From: Kribbella aluminosa
GTDB lineage: Bacteria; Actinomycetota; Actinomycetes; Propionibacteriales; Kribbellaceae
Reading direction: 5' to 3'
Assembly: GCF_017876295.1 (NCBI RefSeq)
Contig: NZ_JAGINT010000002.1
Coordinates: 806,001 to 870,000, forward strand
Length of the DNA: 64,000 nt
Under the pieces are notes generated by a model. The model made no database searches, was not told the origin of the DNA, and saw nothing but the letters and a program-made list of their open reading frames with translations. Below are positions 1-9,012 of this stretch, piece by piece. The number at the start of each line of letters is the position of its first letter. The stretch's first letter is position 1. The position numbers and the translations under genes are program-made.

Positions 1-333
1 GACCGGCAGCCCCGCCGCCGCGGCATCGAGCGCGAGCAGGCATCCCGAGGACCAGCCGAACAGGATGGCCGGCTGGCCGGCGTCCTCGATCAGCGCGGCG
101 ATGTCCTCGATCTCGCGCTGGATCGCGTACGGCGCGGTGTCGGTGCTCTGGCCGCGCCCGCGCCGGTCGTACACGTACGTCCGGAACCCGTCGCTCAGCA
201 GCTGCCCGACCTCGGCGTTGAGCGGGTTCACGGCTCGGTGCGCGGTCGCGCCGTCGATCAGGATCAGCGGCCGGCCGGCGCCGTACGCGTCGAAGCCGAT
301 CGTGGTGCCGTCGGCCGATGTCACGGTGCTCAT
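1..333 (-). CDS. Alpha/beta hydrolase, partial (C-terminus beyond window)
   Basis: The reverse strand from ATG 333 opens with a typical alpha/beta-hydrolase N-terminus: an early glycine-rich strand, a PLILIDG oxyanion-type segment, then YDRRGRGQS and the nucleophile elbow GWSSG near residue 90 (G-x-S-x-G). The gene runs off the left edge, so the catalytic Asp and His are not visible. It is divergent from the TetR gene at 411, with only 77 bp between the two starts and a palindrome in that gap, which suggests it is the regulator's target. The substrate cannot be inferred. Confidence 0.85.
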   Translation of the reverse strand, partial: MSTVTSADGTTIGFDAYGAGRPLILIDGATAHRAVNPLNAEVGQLLSDGFRTYVYDRRGRGQSTDTAPYAIQREIEDIAALIEDAGQPAILFGWSSGCLLALDAAAAGLPV

Positions 334-357
334 GGTGTTCTCCCCACCTCTACGGAA

Positions 358-399
358 ACTAGACCGTACAGTACTCGTCAGAGAACTGGACTGTCTAGT
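358..399. promoter_or_regulatory. Probable TetR operator (15-bp inverted repeat)
   Basis: Between the divergent hydrolase and TetR genes, arm 358-372 (ACTAGACCGTACAGT) and arm 385-399 (ACTGGACTGTCTAGT) are inverted repeats matching at 13 of 15 positions, with a 12-bp spacer. The right arm ends 11 bp before the TetR ATG. The placement fits an operator controlling both promoters; binding is inferred. Confidence 0.55.
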
Positions 400-410
400 A
401 TGATTTCCGG

Positions 411-1058
411 ATGGAGTCAGAGACCGAAGGCCGGACGCCCCGCAAACGCCGCGCGATCCTGGCCGCCGCGACCGAGGTGTTCCTCCAGCACGGCTACCTC
501 GGCGCGAGCATGGACGAGGTCGCGGCCAAGGCCGGCGTCTCCAAACAGACGGTCTACAAGCAGTTCGAGAACAAGGAGCGCTTGTTCGCCGAGATCGTCC
601 TCGGCACCAGCGACCAGCTGATGGACGGTCTCCTGCAGGCGTACGTCGACACGCTCGACGGCGCGGCCGACGCTCGGGAAGCTCTGCAGGCGCTGGCACA
701 CCGCCTGCTGCAGAGCCTTACCGCCGACAACGTGCTGCAGCTCCGGCGGCTGGTGATCGCCGAGGCGGACCGGTTCCCCGAGGTGTGCGGCGCGTGGTTC
801 GACAGCGGCTTCGACAAGTCCCTCGACGCGTTGGGTCAGGCGCTGACCAGGTTGAGCGACCGCGGTCTGCTCCGCGAGCTCGAGGACCCGACGCTGGCGG
901 CGTACCAGTTCGCCGGGCTGGTCATGTACAAGCCGATGAACCGCGCGATGTTCGCAGGCACCCGGCAGCGCGTCGACAACAGTGAGCTGCAGAAGCTCGC
1001 CGACCAGGCGGCCGACGTCTTCCTCGCGGCGTACGGGTCAGAGCGTCCCGCGCGTTGA
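411..1058 (+). CDS. TetR/AcrR family transcriptional regulator
   Basis: This 215-residue protein has the usual TetR size. Residues about 12-60 form the HTH domain (RRAILAAATEVFLQHGYLG, then VAAKAGVSKQTVYKQFENKE). The C-terminal half is an all-helical ligand and dimer domain of the AefR-like kind. It probably represses the divergent alpha/beta hydrolase and itself through the inverted repeat at 358-399. Its 3' end overlaps the convergent LacI gene by 21 bp. The inducer is unknown. Confidence 0.9.
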   Translation: MESETEGRTPRKRRAILAAATEVFLQHGYLGASMDEVAAKAGVSKQTVYKQFENKERLFAEIVLGTSDQLMDGLLQAYVDTLDGAADAREALQALAHRLLQSLTADNVLQLRRLVIAEADRFPEVCGAWFDSGFDKSLDALGQALTRLSDRGLLRELEDPTLAAYQFAGLVMYKPMNRAMFAGTRQRVDNSELQKLADQAADVFLAAYGSERPAR

Positions 1059-2108
1059 CGTCCGCACGACCAGCTCCGGCGTGAACGTGACCCGCTGGTG
1101 CTCGTGGTCCGGGTTCGACGACTCGTCCAGCAGGAGCTCCGCCGCGGTCCGGCCGAGCAGTTGACGCGGTTGCCGCACCGACGTCAGCGGTACGGCGGCG
1201 GCCTCGGCGAACTCGATGTCGTCGTACCCGACGATCGCGAGGTCCTCCGGGACGCGCAGCCCGAGGCTCACGCACTGTTGCAGCAAACCCAGCGCCAGCA
1301 GGTCGTTCGCGCAGAACGCGGCTGTCGGCCGACGGTCCGCGGGAAGCCCGGCAAGTCGTTGCCCAGCGCCCCTGCCTTCGGCCACCGTGAGCGCGCCGGT
1401 GGTCAGTTCGATCAGGTCGGTGATCGGCTTCCCGGCGGTCCGCAGCGCGCGCCGGGCGCCGTCGCGCCGGTCGACGACCTGACCGAGCGTGTTCGGCCCG
1501 CCGACGTACGCGATCCGTTCGTGCCCGAGCTCGAGCAGGTGCGAGATCGCCAGCTCGCCGCCGAGTACGTCGTTCACCGCGACCGAGCAGTGCGTGGCCT
1601 CGTCAAGGGTCCGGTCCACGACCACCACCGGTGTGCCGCGGGAGGGTAGTTCGCGGAGCCGGGACGAGTGCTGGTCGATCGGCGTGATCAGGATGCCCTG
1701 GACGCGCTGCTGCTCGAGCAGGTCCAGGTACGCCGCCTCGCGGTCGGCATCCTCGCTGCTGGTGCACAGGAACACCGAGAGCCCGGCCGCCTGGGCCGCC
1801 TCCTCGACGCCCTTCGCGACGTCGGTGAAGAAGGGGTTGCCGGCGTCGAGCATCAGGTACGCGAGGATCCGGCTCGATCCGGCCCGGAGCTGGCGGGCCG
1901 ACTCGTTCCGGACGAAACCGAGCGAGGCCATCGCGGCCTCGACCTTGGCGCGGGTCAGCGGGCTGACCACCTCGGGGCGGTTCAGCACGTTCGACACGGT
2001 GCCCAGCGAGACCCCGGCGGCCGCGGCGACCGCCTTCACGCCGGCCGCGTGCGGCTTCGGGGCGGGCCGCCGGCGGGTACGTTCGGGCAGCGCTTCCGCA
2101 TCGTCCAC
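1038..2108 (-). CDS. LacI family repressor of the rhamnose operon
   Basis: A LacI/GalR protein of 356 residues. The HTH is near the N-terminus (VKAVAAAAGVSLGTVSNVLN), followed by the hinge helix and a periplasmic-binding-protein-like sensor domain with typical strings such as AYLMLDAGNPFF and AIVGYDDIEFA. I chose GTG 2108 because a strong GGAGGGAGG lies about 9 nt upstream; the open frame extends further but with non-homologous sequence. It is divergent from rhaM and the rest of the rhamnose operon, so it most likely represses that operon, with rhamnose or a metabolite as inducer. Candidate operators are listed separately. Confidence 0.88.
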   Translation of the reverse strand: MDDAEALPERTRRRPAPKPHAAGVKAVAAAAGVSLGTVSNVLNRPEVVSPLTRAKVEAAMASLGFVRNESARQLRAGSSRILAYLMLDAGNPFFTDVAKGVEEAAQAAGLSVFLCTSSEDADREAAYLDLLEQQRVQGILITPIDQHSSRLRELPSRGTPVVVVDRTLDEATHCSVAVNDVLGGELAISHLLELGHERIAYVGGPNTLGQVVDRRDGARRALRTAGKPITDLIELTTGALTVAEGRGAGQRLAGLPADRRPTAAFCANDLLALGLLQQCVSLGLRVPEDLAIVGYDDIEFAEAAAVPLTSVRQPRQLLGRTAAELLLDESSNPDHEHQRVTFTPELVVRTSTRGTL

Positions 2109-2130
2109 GGACCGCGACCTCCCTCCGCAC

Positions 2131-2275
2131 TTGAAACGTGTTAGCTGCCGAAGGATACCCGGTTTCCCCCGAATGTCCGCCTTGCCGGTCCGGGATCGGA
2201 CGTAAAAGCTGGGCAGGCCCTTGACGCCCACCCGTACGCCCGCTTAGCGTCATCACACCTTCTTGAAACCTTTCA
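2131..2275. promoter_or_regulatory. Divergent promoter region with LacI-type operator sites
   Basis: The gap between lacI-type and rhaM starts carries two related sites: TTGAAACGTGTTAGC at 2131-2145 and TTGAAACCTTTCA at 2263-2275. In the second, TGAAA and TTTCA are perfect inverted halves around CC. TTGAAACG-like palindromes are typical of actinobacterial LacI operators. The second site sits 36 bp before the rhaM start. Binding is inferred. Confidence 0.5.
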
Positions 2276-2310
2276 TCGACCGCCCACCCGCCCAGAGCAC
2301 AGGTGCCGCC

Positions 2311-2643
2311 GTGAATCGTTACTGCTTCTGCCTGCAGGTCCGGCCCGACCGGCTCGACGAGTACGTCGACCGGCATCGCAATGTCTGGCCGGACATGCAG
2401 GCCGCGCTGCGCGAGTCCGGCTGGCACAACTACTCGCTGTTCCTCCGCGACGACGGCCTACTGGTCGGGTACGTCGAGTCCGCGGACCTGGAGGCGGCGC
2501 AGCAGGCGATGGCGGCCACCGAGGTGAACGCCCGCTGGCAGGCGCAGATGACCGACTTCTTCCAGGGCATCGACGGCCGACCGCCGGACGAGTCCTTCCT
2601 GCTGCTGCCCGAGATCTTCCATCTGAAGGGGACTGACTCATGA
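2311..2643 (+). CDS. rhaM: L-rhamnose mutarotase
   Basis: This 110-residue protein interconverts alpha- and beta-L-rhamnose. It shows the family pattern: NRYCFCLQVRPDRLDEY with a catalytic-type His in YVDRHRNVWPDM, then HNYSLFL and a Trp-rich end (NARWQAQM). Its length fits the E. coli enzyme (about 104). I start at GTG 2311, because the upstream TTG at 2263 lies inside the operator and encodes no family sequence. The stop overlaps the next ATG (ATGA), so it is the first gene of the rhamnose operon. Confidence 0.9.
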   Translation: MNRYCFCLQVRPDRLDEYVDRHRNVWPDMQAALRESGWHNYSLFLRDDGLLVGYVESADLEAAQQAMAATEVNARWQAQMTDFFQGIDGRPPDESFLLLPEIFHLKGTDS

Positions 2644-3803
2644 CACCCGATGCCGCGAAGGACGCGCTGAGCCGCCAGGAGATCGAGCTGCCCTCGTGGG
2701 CGTTCGGGAACTCCGGCACCCGGTTCAAGGTCTTCACCCAGCCCGGCGTACCGCGGTCGCCGGAGGAGAAGATCGCCGACGCGGCCGTCGTCCACAAGTA
2801 CACCGGTGTCGCGCCGAGCGTCGCGCTGCACATCCCCTGGGACAAGGTCGACGACTACGCGGCGCTGTCGGCGTACGCGAAGGAGCAGGGCGTCCGGCTC
2901 GGGGCGATCAACAGCAACGTCTTCCAGGACGACGACTACAAGCTCGGCAGCGTGACGAACCCGGACCCGGCGGTCCGGCGGAAGGCCACCGACCACCTGC
3001 TCGAGTGCGTCGGCATCATGGACCAGACCGGGTCGCGGGACCTGAAGCTGTGGTTCTCCGACGGCACCAACTACCCGGGCCAGGACGACATCCAGGACCG
3101 TCAGGACCGGCTCGCGACCGCGCTTCGTGAGGTCTACGAGCGGTTGGGTGACGACCAGCGGATGCTGCTCGAGTACAAGCTGTTCGAGCCGGCCTTCTAC
3201 ACCACGGACGTGCCGGACTGGGGTACGTCGTACGCGCACTGTCTCGAGCTGGGGCCGAAGGCAACGGTCTGTATCGACACCGGGCACCACGCGCCGGGGA
3301 CGAACATCGAGTTCATCGTGGCGTTCCTGCTGCGCACCAAGAAGCTCGGCGCGTTCGACTTCAACAGCCGGTTCTACGCCGACGACGACCTGATGGTCGG
3401 GGCCGCGGACCCGTTCCAGCTGTTCCGGATCATGAACGAGATCGTCCGCGGCGAGGCGCTCGACCCAGCCGCCGGCATCGCGTTCATGCTCGACCAGTGC
3501 CACAACATCGAGGAGAAGATCCCCGCGATCATCCGCTCGGTGATGAACGTGCAGGAGGCCACCGCGAAGGCGCTGCTGGTCGACCGCGACGTACTGCGGA
3601 AGGCCCAGCAGGACGGCGACGTACTGGGTGCGAACGCCGCGCTGATGGACGCGTACAACACCGACGTGCGGCCGTTGCTCGCGGAACTGCGCGAGTCGCA
3701 GGGCCTGGATGCCGACCCGGTCGCGGCGTACAAGCGCAGCGGGTACTTCGAGCAGATCACCAAGGACCGCGCCGACGGTCAGCAAGCCGGATGGGGAGCA
3801 TAA
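2640..3803 (+). CDS. rhaI: L-rhamnose isomerase (RhaI type)
   Basis: The 387-residue product converts L-rhamnose to L-rhamnulose. It belongs to the TIM-barrel RhaI type found in Pseudomonas and actinobacteria rather than the E. coli RhaA type. Visible metal and substrate segments include KLWFSDGTNYPGQ (about 126-138), LEYKLFEP (177-184, with the metal-ligand Glu), CIDTGHH (201-207), FDFNSRFYADDD (229-240) and MLDQCHNIE. It overlaps rhaM by four bases and is followed directly by the aldolase/dehydrogenase fusion, which uses the product after phosphorylation. Confidence 0.93.
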   Translation: MTPDAAKDALSRQEIELPSWAFGNSGTRFKVFTQPGVPRSPEEKIADAAVVHKYTGVAPSVALHIPWDKVDDYAALSAYAKEQGVRLGAINSNVFQDDDYKLGSVTNPDPAVRRKATDHLLECVGIMDQTGSRDLKLWFSDGTNYPGQDDIQDRQDRLATALREVYERLGDDQRMLLEYKLFEPAFYTTDVPDWGTSYAHCLELGPKATVCIDTGHHAPGTNIEFIVAFLLRTKKLGAFDFNSRFYADDDLMVGAADPFQLFRIMNEIVRGEALDPAAGIAFMLDQCHNIEEKIPAIIRSVMNVQEATAKALLVDRDVLRKAQQDGDVLGANAALMDAYNTDVRPLLAELRESQGLDADPVAAYKRSGYFEQITKDRADGQQAGWGA

Positions 3804-5846
3804 GTGAGCGACACCCCTAGCGTCACAGCCGAGCTCGTTGCGCGTAGCAACCGACTGGGTGCCGATCCACGCAACACCAACTACGCCGGCGGGAACACGT
3901 CGGCGAAGGGTACGGCGACCGACCCGGTCACCCAGCAGCCCGTCGACCTGCTCTGGGTGAAGGGATCCGGTGGCGATCTGGGCACGCTCACCGCGGCAGG
4001 CCTGGCTGTGCTCAGGCTCGATCGGTTGAACTCGCTGGTCGACGTCTACCCAGGCGTCGACCGTGAGGACGAGATGGTCGCCGCGTTCGACTACTGCCTG
4101 CACGGCAAGGGCGGCGCGGCGCCGTCGATCGACACCGCGATGCACGGGCTCGTCGACGCGCCGCACGTCGACCACCTGCACCCGGACTCCGGGATCGCGC
4201 TGGCGACCGCGGCGGACGGCGAGAAGCTGACCGCGGAGTGCTTCGGCGACCGCGTGGTGTGGGTACCGTGGCGACGCCCCGGGTTCCAGCTCGGCCTGGA
4301 CATCGCGGCCGTCAAACGCGAGAACCCCCAGGCCATCGGCTGCATCCTCGGCGGTCACGGCATCACCGCGTGGGGCGACACCTCCGAGGAGTGCGAGGCG
4401 AACTCGCTCGACATCATCCGGACGGCGGAACGCTTCCTCGCCGAGCGCGGAAAGCCCGAGCCCTTCGGTGCTGTCGTCGACGGCTTCGAGGCGCTCCCGG
4501 TCGACGAACGCCGGGCCCGGGCCGCCGCGCTCGCTCCGGTGATCCGCGGTCTCGCGTCGACGGACAAGCCGCAGGTCGGCCACTTCAACGACTCAGACGT
4601 GGTGCTGGAGTTCACCGCCCGGGAGCGGCTGGCTGAGCTGTCCGCGCTGGGCACCTCGTGCCCCGACCACTTCCTCCGGACGAAGGTCCGGCCGCTGGTC
4701 CTGGACCTCCCGCCGACCGCCCCGCTCGACGAGGCCGTGAGCCGTCTCCGCGAGCTGCACGAGCAGTACCGCGAGGACTACGCGGCGTACTACAACCGGC
4801 ATGCCGAGGCCGACAGCCCGGCGATGCGTGGGGCCGATCCGGCGATCGTGCTGGTGCCGGGCGTCGGGATGTTCTCCTTCGGGAAGGACAAGCAGACCGC
4901 CCGCGTCGCCGGTGAGTTCTACCTGAACGCGATCAACGTGATGCGCGGCGCCGAGGCGGTGTCGACGTACGCGCCGATCGACGAGCGGGAGAAGTTCCGG
5001 ATCGAGTACTGGGCGCTCGAAGAGGCGAAGCTGCAGCGGATGCCGAAGCCGAAGCCACTGGCGACCCGGGTGGCGTTCGTCACCGGCGGCGGGTCGGGGA
5101 TCGGTAAGGCGATCGCGCACCGGCTGGCGGCCGAGGGTGCCTGCGTCGTCGTCGCGGACCTCGACCAGGCGGCGGCCGAGGCGGTCGCGAAGGAGCTCGG
5201 CTCGACCGACGTGGCCGTCGCGGTGGCCGCGGACGTGTCGTCGGCGGAGGCGGTCGAGGCCGCGCTGCGGGAGGCCGTCCTCGCCTTCGGTGGCGTCGAT
5301 CTGATCGTCAACAACGCCGGCCTGTCGATTTCGAAGTCGTTGCTGGAGACAACGGAACGCGACTGGGACCTGCAGCACGACGTGATGGCCAAGGGCTCGT
5401 TCCTGGTGTCGCGGGCCGCCACGAAGGTGCTGATCGAGCAGGGGCTGGGCGGCGACATCGTCTACATCTCCAGCAAGAACTCGGTGTTCGCCGGCCCGAA
5501 CAACGTCGCGTACGGCGCCGCCAAGGCGGACCAGGCGCACCAGGTCCGGCTGCTCGCGGCCGAGCTCGGCGAACACGGCATCCGGGTGAACGGCGTGAAC
5601 CCCGACGGCGTCGTTCGCGGCTCCGGGATCTTCGCCGGCGGCTGGGGTGCGAAGCGGGCCGCGGTGTACGGCGTACCGGAGGAAGAGCTTGGTGCGTACT
5701 ACGCCCAGCGGACGCTGCTCAAGCGCGAGGTGCTGCCGGAGAACGTCGCGGCCGCGGTGTTCGCCCTGACCGGCGGGGAGCTCACGCACACGACCGGTCT
5801 GCACGTGCCTGTCGACGCCGGCGTGGCTGCCGCGTTCCTGCGTTAG
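3804..5846 (+). CDS. rhaEW: Bifunctional rhamnulose-1-phosphate aldolase / short-chain dehydrogenase
   Basis: A 680-residue fusion. Residues 1 to about 410 are a class II aldolase domain (zinc site strings HVDHLHPDS and GGHGITAWG) that cleaves L-rhamnulose-1-phosphate to dihydroxyacetone phosphate and L-lactaldehyde. From about 415 to the end is an SDR domain with TGGGSGIG, NNAG and a YGAAK catalytic Tyr/Lys, which would oxidise lactaldehyde. Domain order and length match the bacterial RhaEW fusion. GTG 3804 follows the rhaI stop directly with GGGGAG ahead of it. Confidence 0.93.
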   Translation: MSDTPSVTAELVARSNRLGADPRNTNYAGGNTSAKGTATDPVTQQPVDLLWVKGSGGDLGTLTAAGLAVLRLDRLNSLVDVYPGVDREDEMVAAFDYCLHGKGGAAPSIDTAMHGLVDAPHVDHLHPDSGIALATAADGEKLTAECFGDRVVWVPWRRPGFQLGLDIAAVKRENPQAIGCILGGHGITAWGDTSEECEANSLDIIRTAERFLAERGKPEPFGAVVDGFEALPVDERRARAAALAPVIRGLASTDKPQVGHFNDSDVVLEFTARERLAELSALGTSCPDHFLRTKVRPLVLDLPPTAPLDEAVSRLRELHEQYREDYAAYYNRHAEADSPAMRGADPAIVLVPGVGMFSFGKDKQTARVAGEFYLNAINVMRGAEAVSTYAPIDEREKFRIEYWALEEAKLQRMPKPKPLATRVAFVTGGGSGIGKAIAHRLAAEGACVVVADLDQAAAEAVAKELGSTDVAVAVAADVSSAEAVEAALREAVLAFGGVDLIVNNAGLSISKSLLETTERDWDLQHDVMAKGSFLVSRAATKVLIEQGLGGDIVYISSKNSVFAGPNNVAYGAAKADQAHQVRLLAAELGEHGIRVNGVNPDGVVRGSGIFAGGWGAKRAAVYGVPEEELGAYYAQRTLLKREVLPENVAAAVFALTGGELTHTTGLHVPVDAGVAAAFLR

Positions 5847-5856
5847 GAGCTGTCGG

Positions 5857-7281
5857 ATGACCGCGCTGGAGCGGATCACGTCCCGCCGGACCAGGATCGG
5901 TCTGGTGGCGGGTGGGCTGGGCGCGTACTGGCCGCAGTTCCCCGACCTGCTGCCCCAGTTGCAGGCGTCGGCGCGGCGGGTGTCCGAGCGGTTCGCGGCG
6001 CTCGACTGCGAGGTGGTCGACGCCGGGTTCATCTCCGACGCACAGGAGGGCGCCGTCGCCGCCGAGAAGTTGCGGGCGGCCGACTGCGACCTGATCGTCG
6101 GGTTCCTCACGACGTACATGACGGCGTCGATGCTGGTGCCGGTCGCGCAGCGCAGCGGCGCACCGGTGCTGTTGCTGAACCTGCAGCCGACCGAGGCGAT
6201 GGACCACGCGTCGTTCGACACCGGCGCGTGGCTGGCGTACTGCGGGGCGTGTCCGCTGCCCGAGATGGCGAACGCGTTCGAGCGCTGCGGGATCGACTTC
6301 CGCTCGGTGTCCGGGTACCTGGAGGACGAGCGGGCCTGGACGCGGATCGACCGGTGGATCAGGGCGGCCGGCGTACGGGCGGCGTTGCGGCACGGGCGGC
6401 ACGGTCTGCTCGGGCATGTGTACCCGGGGATGATGGACGTGATCACCGATCCGACGCTGGTGTCCGCGCAGCTCGGCGGGCATGTCGAGGTGCTGGAGAT
6501 CGACGACCTCCGGGTGCGGGCCGAGAAGGTCACCGACGCCGAGACGACCCAGCGGATGGAGCTGGCGCGGGAGATCTTCACGCTCGACGACTCGGTGCAG
6601 CTCGAGGACTTCCGGTGGGGCGCCACCGTTTCGGTCGCGCTGGATCGGCTGGTCGAGGACTTCGCCCTTGATTCGCTGGCCTACTACCACCGTGGACTCG
6701 ATGGCGAGGCCCACGAACGGGTCGCGGCCGGGATGATCCTCGGCGCCTCGTTGCTGACGGCAAGGGGGGTGCCGGCCGCGGGTGAGTACGAGTTGCGCAC
6801 GTCGCTCGCGATGCTGGTGATGGACAAGCTCGGCGCCGGCGGATCGTTCACCGAGCTACAGGCGCTGAACTTCGACGACAACGTGGTCGAGATGGGCCAC
6901 GACGGGCCGGCGCATCTCGCGATCTCGGCGCGGAAACCGTTGCTGCGGGGGCTCGGCGTCTACCACGGCAAGCGCGGGTGGGGCGTGTCGGTGGAGTTCG
7001 ACGTACAGCCCGGGCCGGTGACGGTGTGCGGGTTGGGGCAGCGGCGGGACGGGACGTTCACGCTGATCGCCTCCGAAGGCACCGTCGTACCGGGGCCGTT
7101 GCTGCAGATCGGGAACACCACGTCGCGGGTGGACTTCGGGTGCGATCCGGGCGAGTGGACCGACGCGTGGTCGGCGTCCGGGGTGGCGCATCACTGGGCC
7201 CTCGGGACCGGGCATCGTGCTGCCGATCTGACTGCCGTCGCCGACCTGTTGAAGCTCGACCTCACGGTGGTATCGCCGTGA
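5857..7281 (+). CDS. L-fucose/L-arabinose isomerase family protein
   Basis: This 474-residue protein has the fold signature of the FucI/AraA superfamily: an N-terminal Rossmann-like half (RIGLVAGGLGAYWPQFPDL, then ADCDLIVGFLTTYMT) and a C-terminal half with DNVVEMGHDGPAHL near residue 345. It lies between the aldolase fusion and the kinase, overlapping rhaB by four bases, so it is co-expressed with rhamnose catabolism. RhaI already supplies the isomerase step, so this may handle a second deoxy-sugar (such as L-fucose) or be a second isomerase. The substrate is not settled from sequence. Confidence 0.8.
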   Translation: MTALERITSRRTRIGLVAGGLGAYWPQFPDLLPQLQASARRVSERFAALDCEVVDAGFISDAQEGAVAAEKLRAADCDLIVGFLTTYMTASMLVPVAQRSGAPVLLLNLQPTEAMDHASFDTGAWLAYCGACPLPEMANAFERCGIDFRSVSGYLEDERAWTRIDRWIRAAGVRAALRHGRHGLLGHVYPGMMDVITDPTLVSAQLGGHVEVLEIDDLRVRAEKVTDAETTQRMELAREIFTLDDSVQLEDFRWGATVSVALDRLVEDFALDSLAYYHRGLDGEAHERVAAGMILGASLLTARGVPAAGEYELRTSLAMLVMDKLGAGGSFTELQALNFDDNVVEMGHDGPAHLAISARKPLLRGLGVYHGKRGWGVSVEFDVQPGPVTVCGLGQRRDGTFTLIASEGTVVPGPLLQIGNTTSRVDFGCDPGEWTDAWSASGVAHHWALGTGHRAADLTAVADLLKLDLTVVSP

Positions 7282-8702
7282 AGCGGGTCGGGGCTGTCGA
7301 TCTCGGGGCGTCGAGCGGCCGGGTGATGCTCGGCGAGGTCGGCCCTGAGGTGCTGCAGCTGCGCGAGCTGAACCGCTTCTGGAACGGGCCGGTCCGCGTC
7401 CACGGCACACTGCACTGGGACATCCTGCACCTGTACCGCTCGATCCTGGACGGCCTGCGGCTGGCCGGGCCGATCGACAGCATCGGCATCGATGCCTGGG
7501 CCGTCGACTACGGGCTGCTCGACGCGGACGGCCGCCTGCTCGGCAACCCCGTCCACTACCGCGACTCCCGCACCGACGGGGTGATGGAGCGGGTGCTCGC
7601 CGAGGTGCCGGCCGCCGACCTGTACGCCGTGACCGGTCTGCAGCAGCTGCCTTTCAACACCATCTACCAACTGACCGCCGAGCCCGCGACCGGTGCCGCC
7701 GCGGGCAGTCTCCTGATGATCCCGGATCTGCTGGGCTACTGGCTCACCGGCGAGCTGGGTGCCGAGCGTACGAACGCCTCGACGACGCAGTTGTACGACG
7801 TACGTGCCCGGGCTTGGAGTGATGCACTGATCACCCGGCTGGGACTGCCCCGTCGGATCTTTCCCCGGTTGCGTGAGCCGGGGGACGTGATCGGGAACGT
7901 GGTGCCGGACGAGACCGGGTTGGCCCCGGGCATTCCGGTGATTGCGGTGGGCTCGCATGACACTGCCTCGGCCGTGGTCGCCGTACCGGCGTCTGGGGAG
8001 CGGTTTGCGTACATCTCGTCGGGGACCTGGTCGCTGGTCGGGCTCGAGCTCGACGCGCCGGTACTGACCGACGAAGCGCGGGACGCGAACTTCACCAACG
8101 AGGGTGGGGTCGACGGGCGGATCCGGTTCCTGCGGAACGTGATGGGGCTGTGGATCCTGCAGGAATGCCGACGGATCTGGGGCGACGACCTCGACGACCT
8201 GCTCCGGGCCGCCGCCGAAGCTCCGCCGTTCGCGGTGCTGATCGACCCCGACGCCCCCGAGTTCCTTGCCCCTGGCAACATGCCGGCGCGGCTCGACGAA
8301 CAGTGTGTGCGGACCGGGCAGGAGCCGCCGCGGACCCGGGGTGCCGCGGTCCGATGCATCCTGGAGAGCCTGGCCCTCGCGTACCGCCGTACCCTCCACT
8401 CCGCGCAGAACGTCGCCGACCGCGACGTCGACGTACTGCACGTGATCGGCGGCGGCTCCCAGAACGAGCTGCTCTGCCAGCTGACTGCCGACGCGTGCGG
8501 CGTACCGGTCCTCGCCGGGCCGGTCGAGGCGTCCGCGCTCGGCAACGTACTCGTCCAGGCTCGCGCCCTCGGCGAGCCCCTCCCGGACCTGGACGCGATG
8601 CGCGCCCTGGTCCGGTCCACCCATTCTCTGCGGCGCTACGACCCGCAGGGCAAACCGGCCGACTGGGACGCCGCCGAGTCCCGGGTCTTCGGAACCAGGT
8701 GA
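7278..8702 (+). CDS. rhaB: Rhamnulokinase
   Basis: A 474-residue FGGY-family carbohydrate kinase that phosphorylates L-rhamnulose at C1. The N-terminal ATPase strand (AVDLGASSGRVML), the substrate region (IGIDAWAVDYGLLD), the second phosphate motif (YISSGTWSLVGLE) and the adenosine motif (HVIGGGSQNELLCQLTAD) are all present in order. I start at GTG 7278, which overlaps the upstream TGA (GTGA); the open frame further upstream reads through the preceding gene in another frame. It is the last structural gene of the rhamnose operon. Confidence 0.93.
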   Translation: MKRVGAVDLGASSGRVMLGEVGPEVLQLRELNRFWNGPVRVHGTLHWDILHLYRSILDGLRLAGPIDSIGIDAWAVDYGLLDADGRLLGNPVHYRDSRTDGVMERVLAEVPAADLYAVTGLQQLPFNTIYQLTAEPATGAAAGSLLMIPDLLGYWLTGELGAERTNASTTQLYDVRARAWSDALITRLGLPRRIFPRLREPGDVIGNVVPDETGLAPGIPVIAVGSHDTASAVVAVPASGERFAYISSGTWSLVGLELDAPVLTDEARDANFTNEGGVDGRIRFLRNVMGLWILQECRRIWGDDLDDLLRAAAEAPPFAVLIDPDAPEFLAPGNMPARLDEQCVRTGQEPPRTRGAAVRCILESLALAYRRTLHSAQNVADRDVDVLHVIGGGSQNELLCQLTADACGVPVLAGPVEASALGNVLVQARALGEPLPDLDAMRALVRSTHSLRRYDPQGKPADWDAAESRVFGTR

Positions 8703-8707
8703 TCAGC

Positions 8708-8950
8708 ATGACCGTCCTCCCCCAGGAACTTCGACCGGTGGCGCGCCGGATGCCGCCGCGCGAGATCAGCCACGACGACCTCCAACTACTCCGGCTGCTC
8801 GCCACCGGGCTACCGGTCGACGGCGTCGCCCGGCGCCTCGACCTGTCCGAGCGCACCGTCCGCCGCCGGACCCGGCTGATCTGCGACCGCCTCGGCTTCA
8901 GCACCGCCATCGAAGCCATCGTCTGGGCCGCCCGCCGCGGCCTCGTCTGA
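8708..8950 (+). CDS. Small LuxR-type HTH protein
   Basis: An 80-residue protein that is almost entirely a GerE/LuxR-like DNA-binding domain: LQLLRLLATGLPVDGVARRL followed by DLSERTVRRRTRLICDRLGF, ending with IEAIVWAARRGLV. It has no receiver or sensor domain. It starts 5 bp after rhaB and may be transcribed with the rhamnose operon. Targets are unknown; it could be a stand-alone regulator or a remnant of a larger one. Confidence 0.75.
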   Translation: MTVLPQELRPVARRMPPREISHDDLQLLRLLATGLPVDGVARRLDLSERTVRRRTRLICDRLGFSTAIEAIVWAARRGLV

Positions 8951-9012
8951 GAGGTGTCAGGCGACGACGACCCGGGTACCGGTGGTTCTGATCATCGAGC
9001 CGAGGAGGACCG

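Noticed and set aside
2430..4583. 717-residue open frame antisense to the rhamnose genes
   Set aside because: It is Arg/Val/Asp-rich low-complexity translation in a shadow frame of rhaI and the aldolase fusion, with no domain.
4593..6626. 677-residue antisense open frame
   Set aside because: Mirror frame of the aldolase/dehydrogenase and isomerase genes; composition is typical of GC-rich shadow frames.
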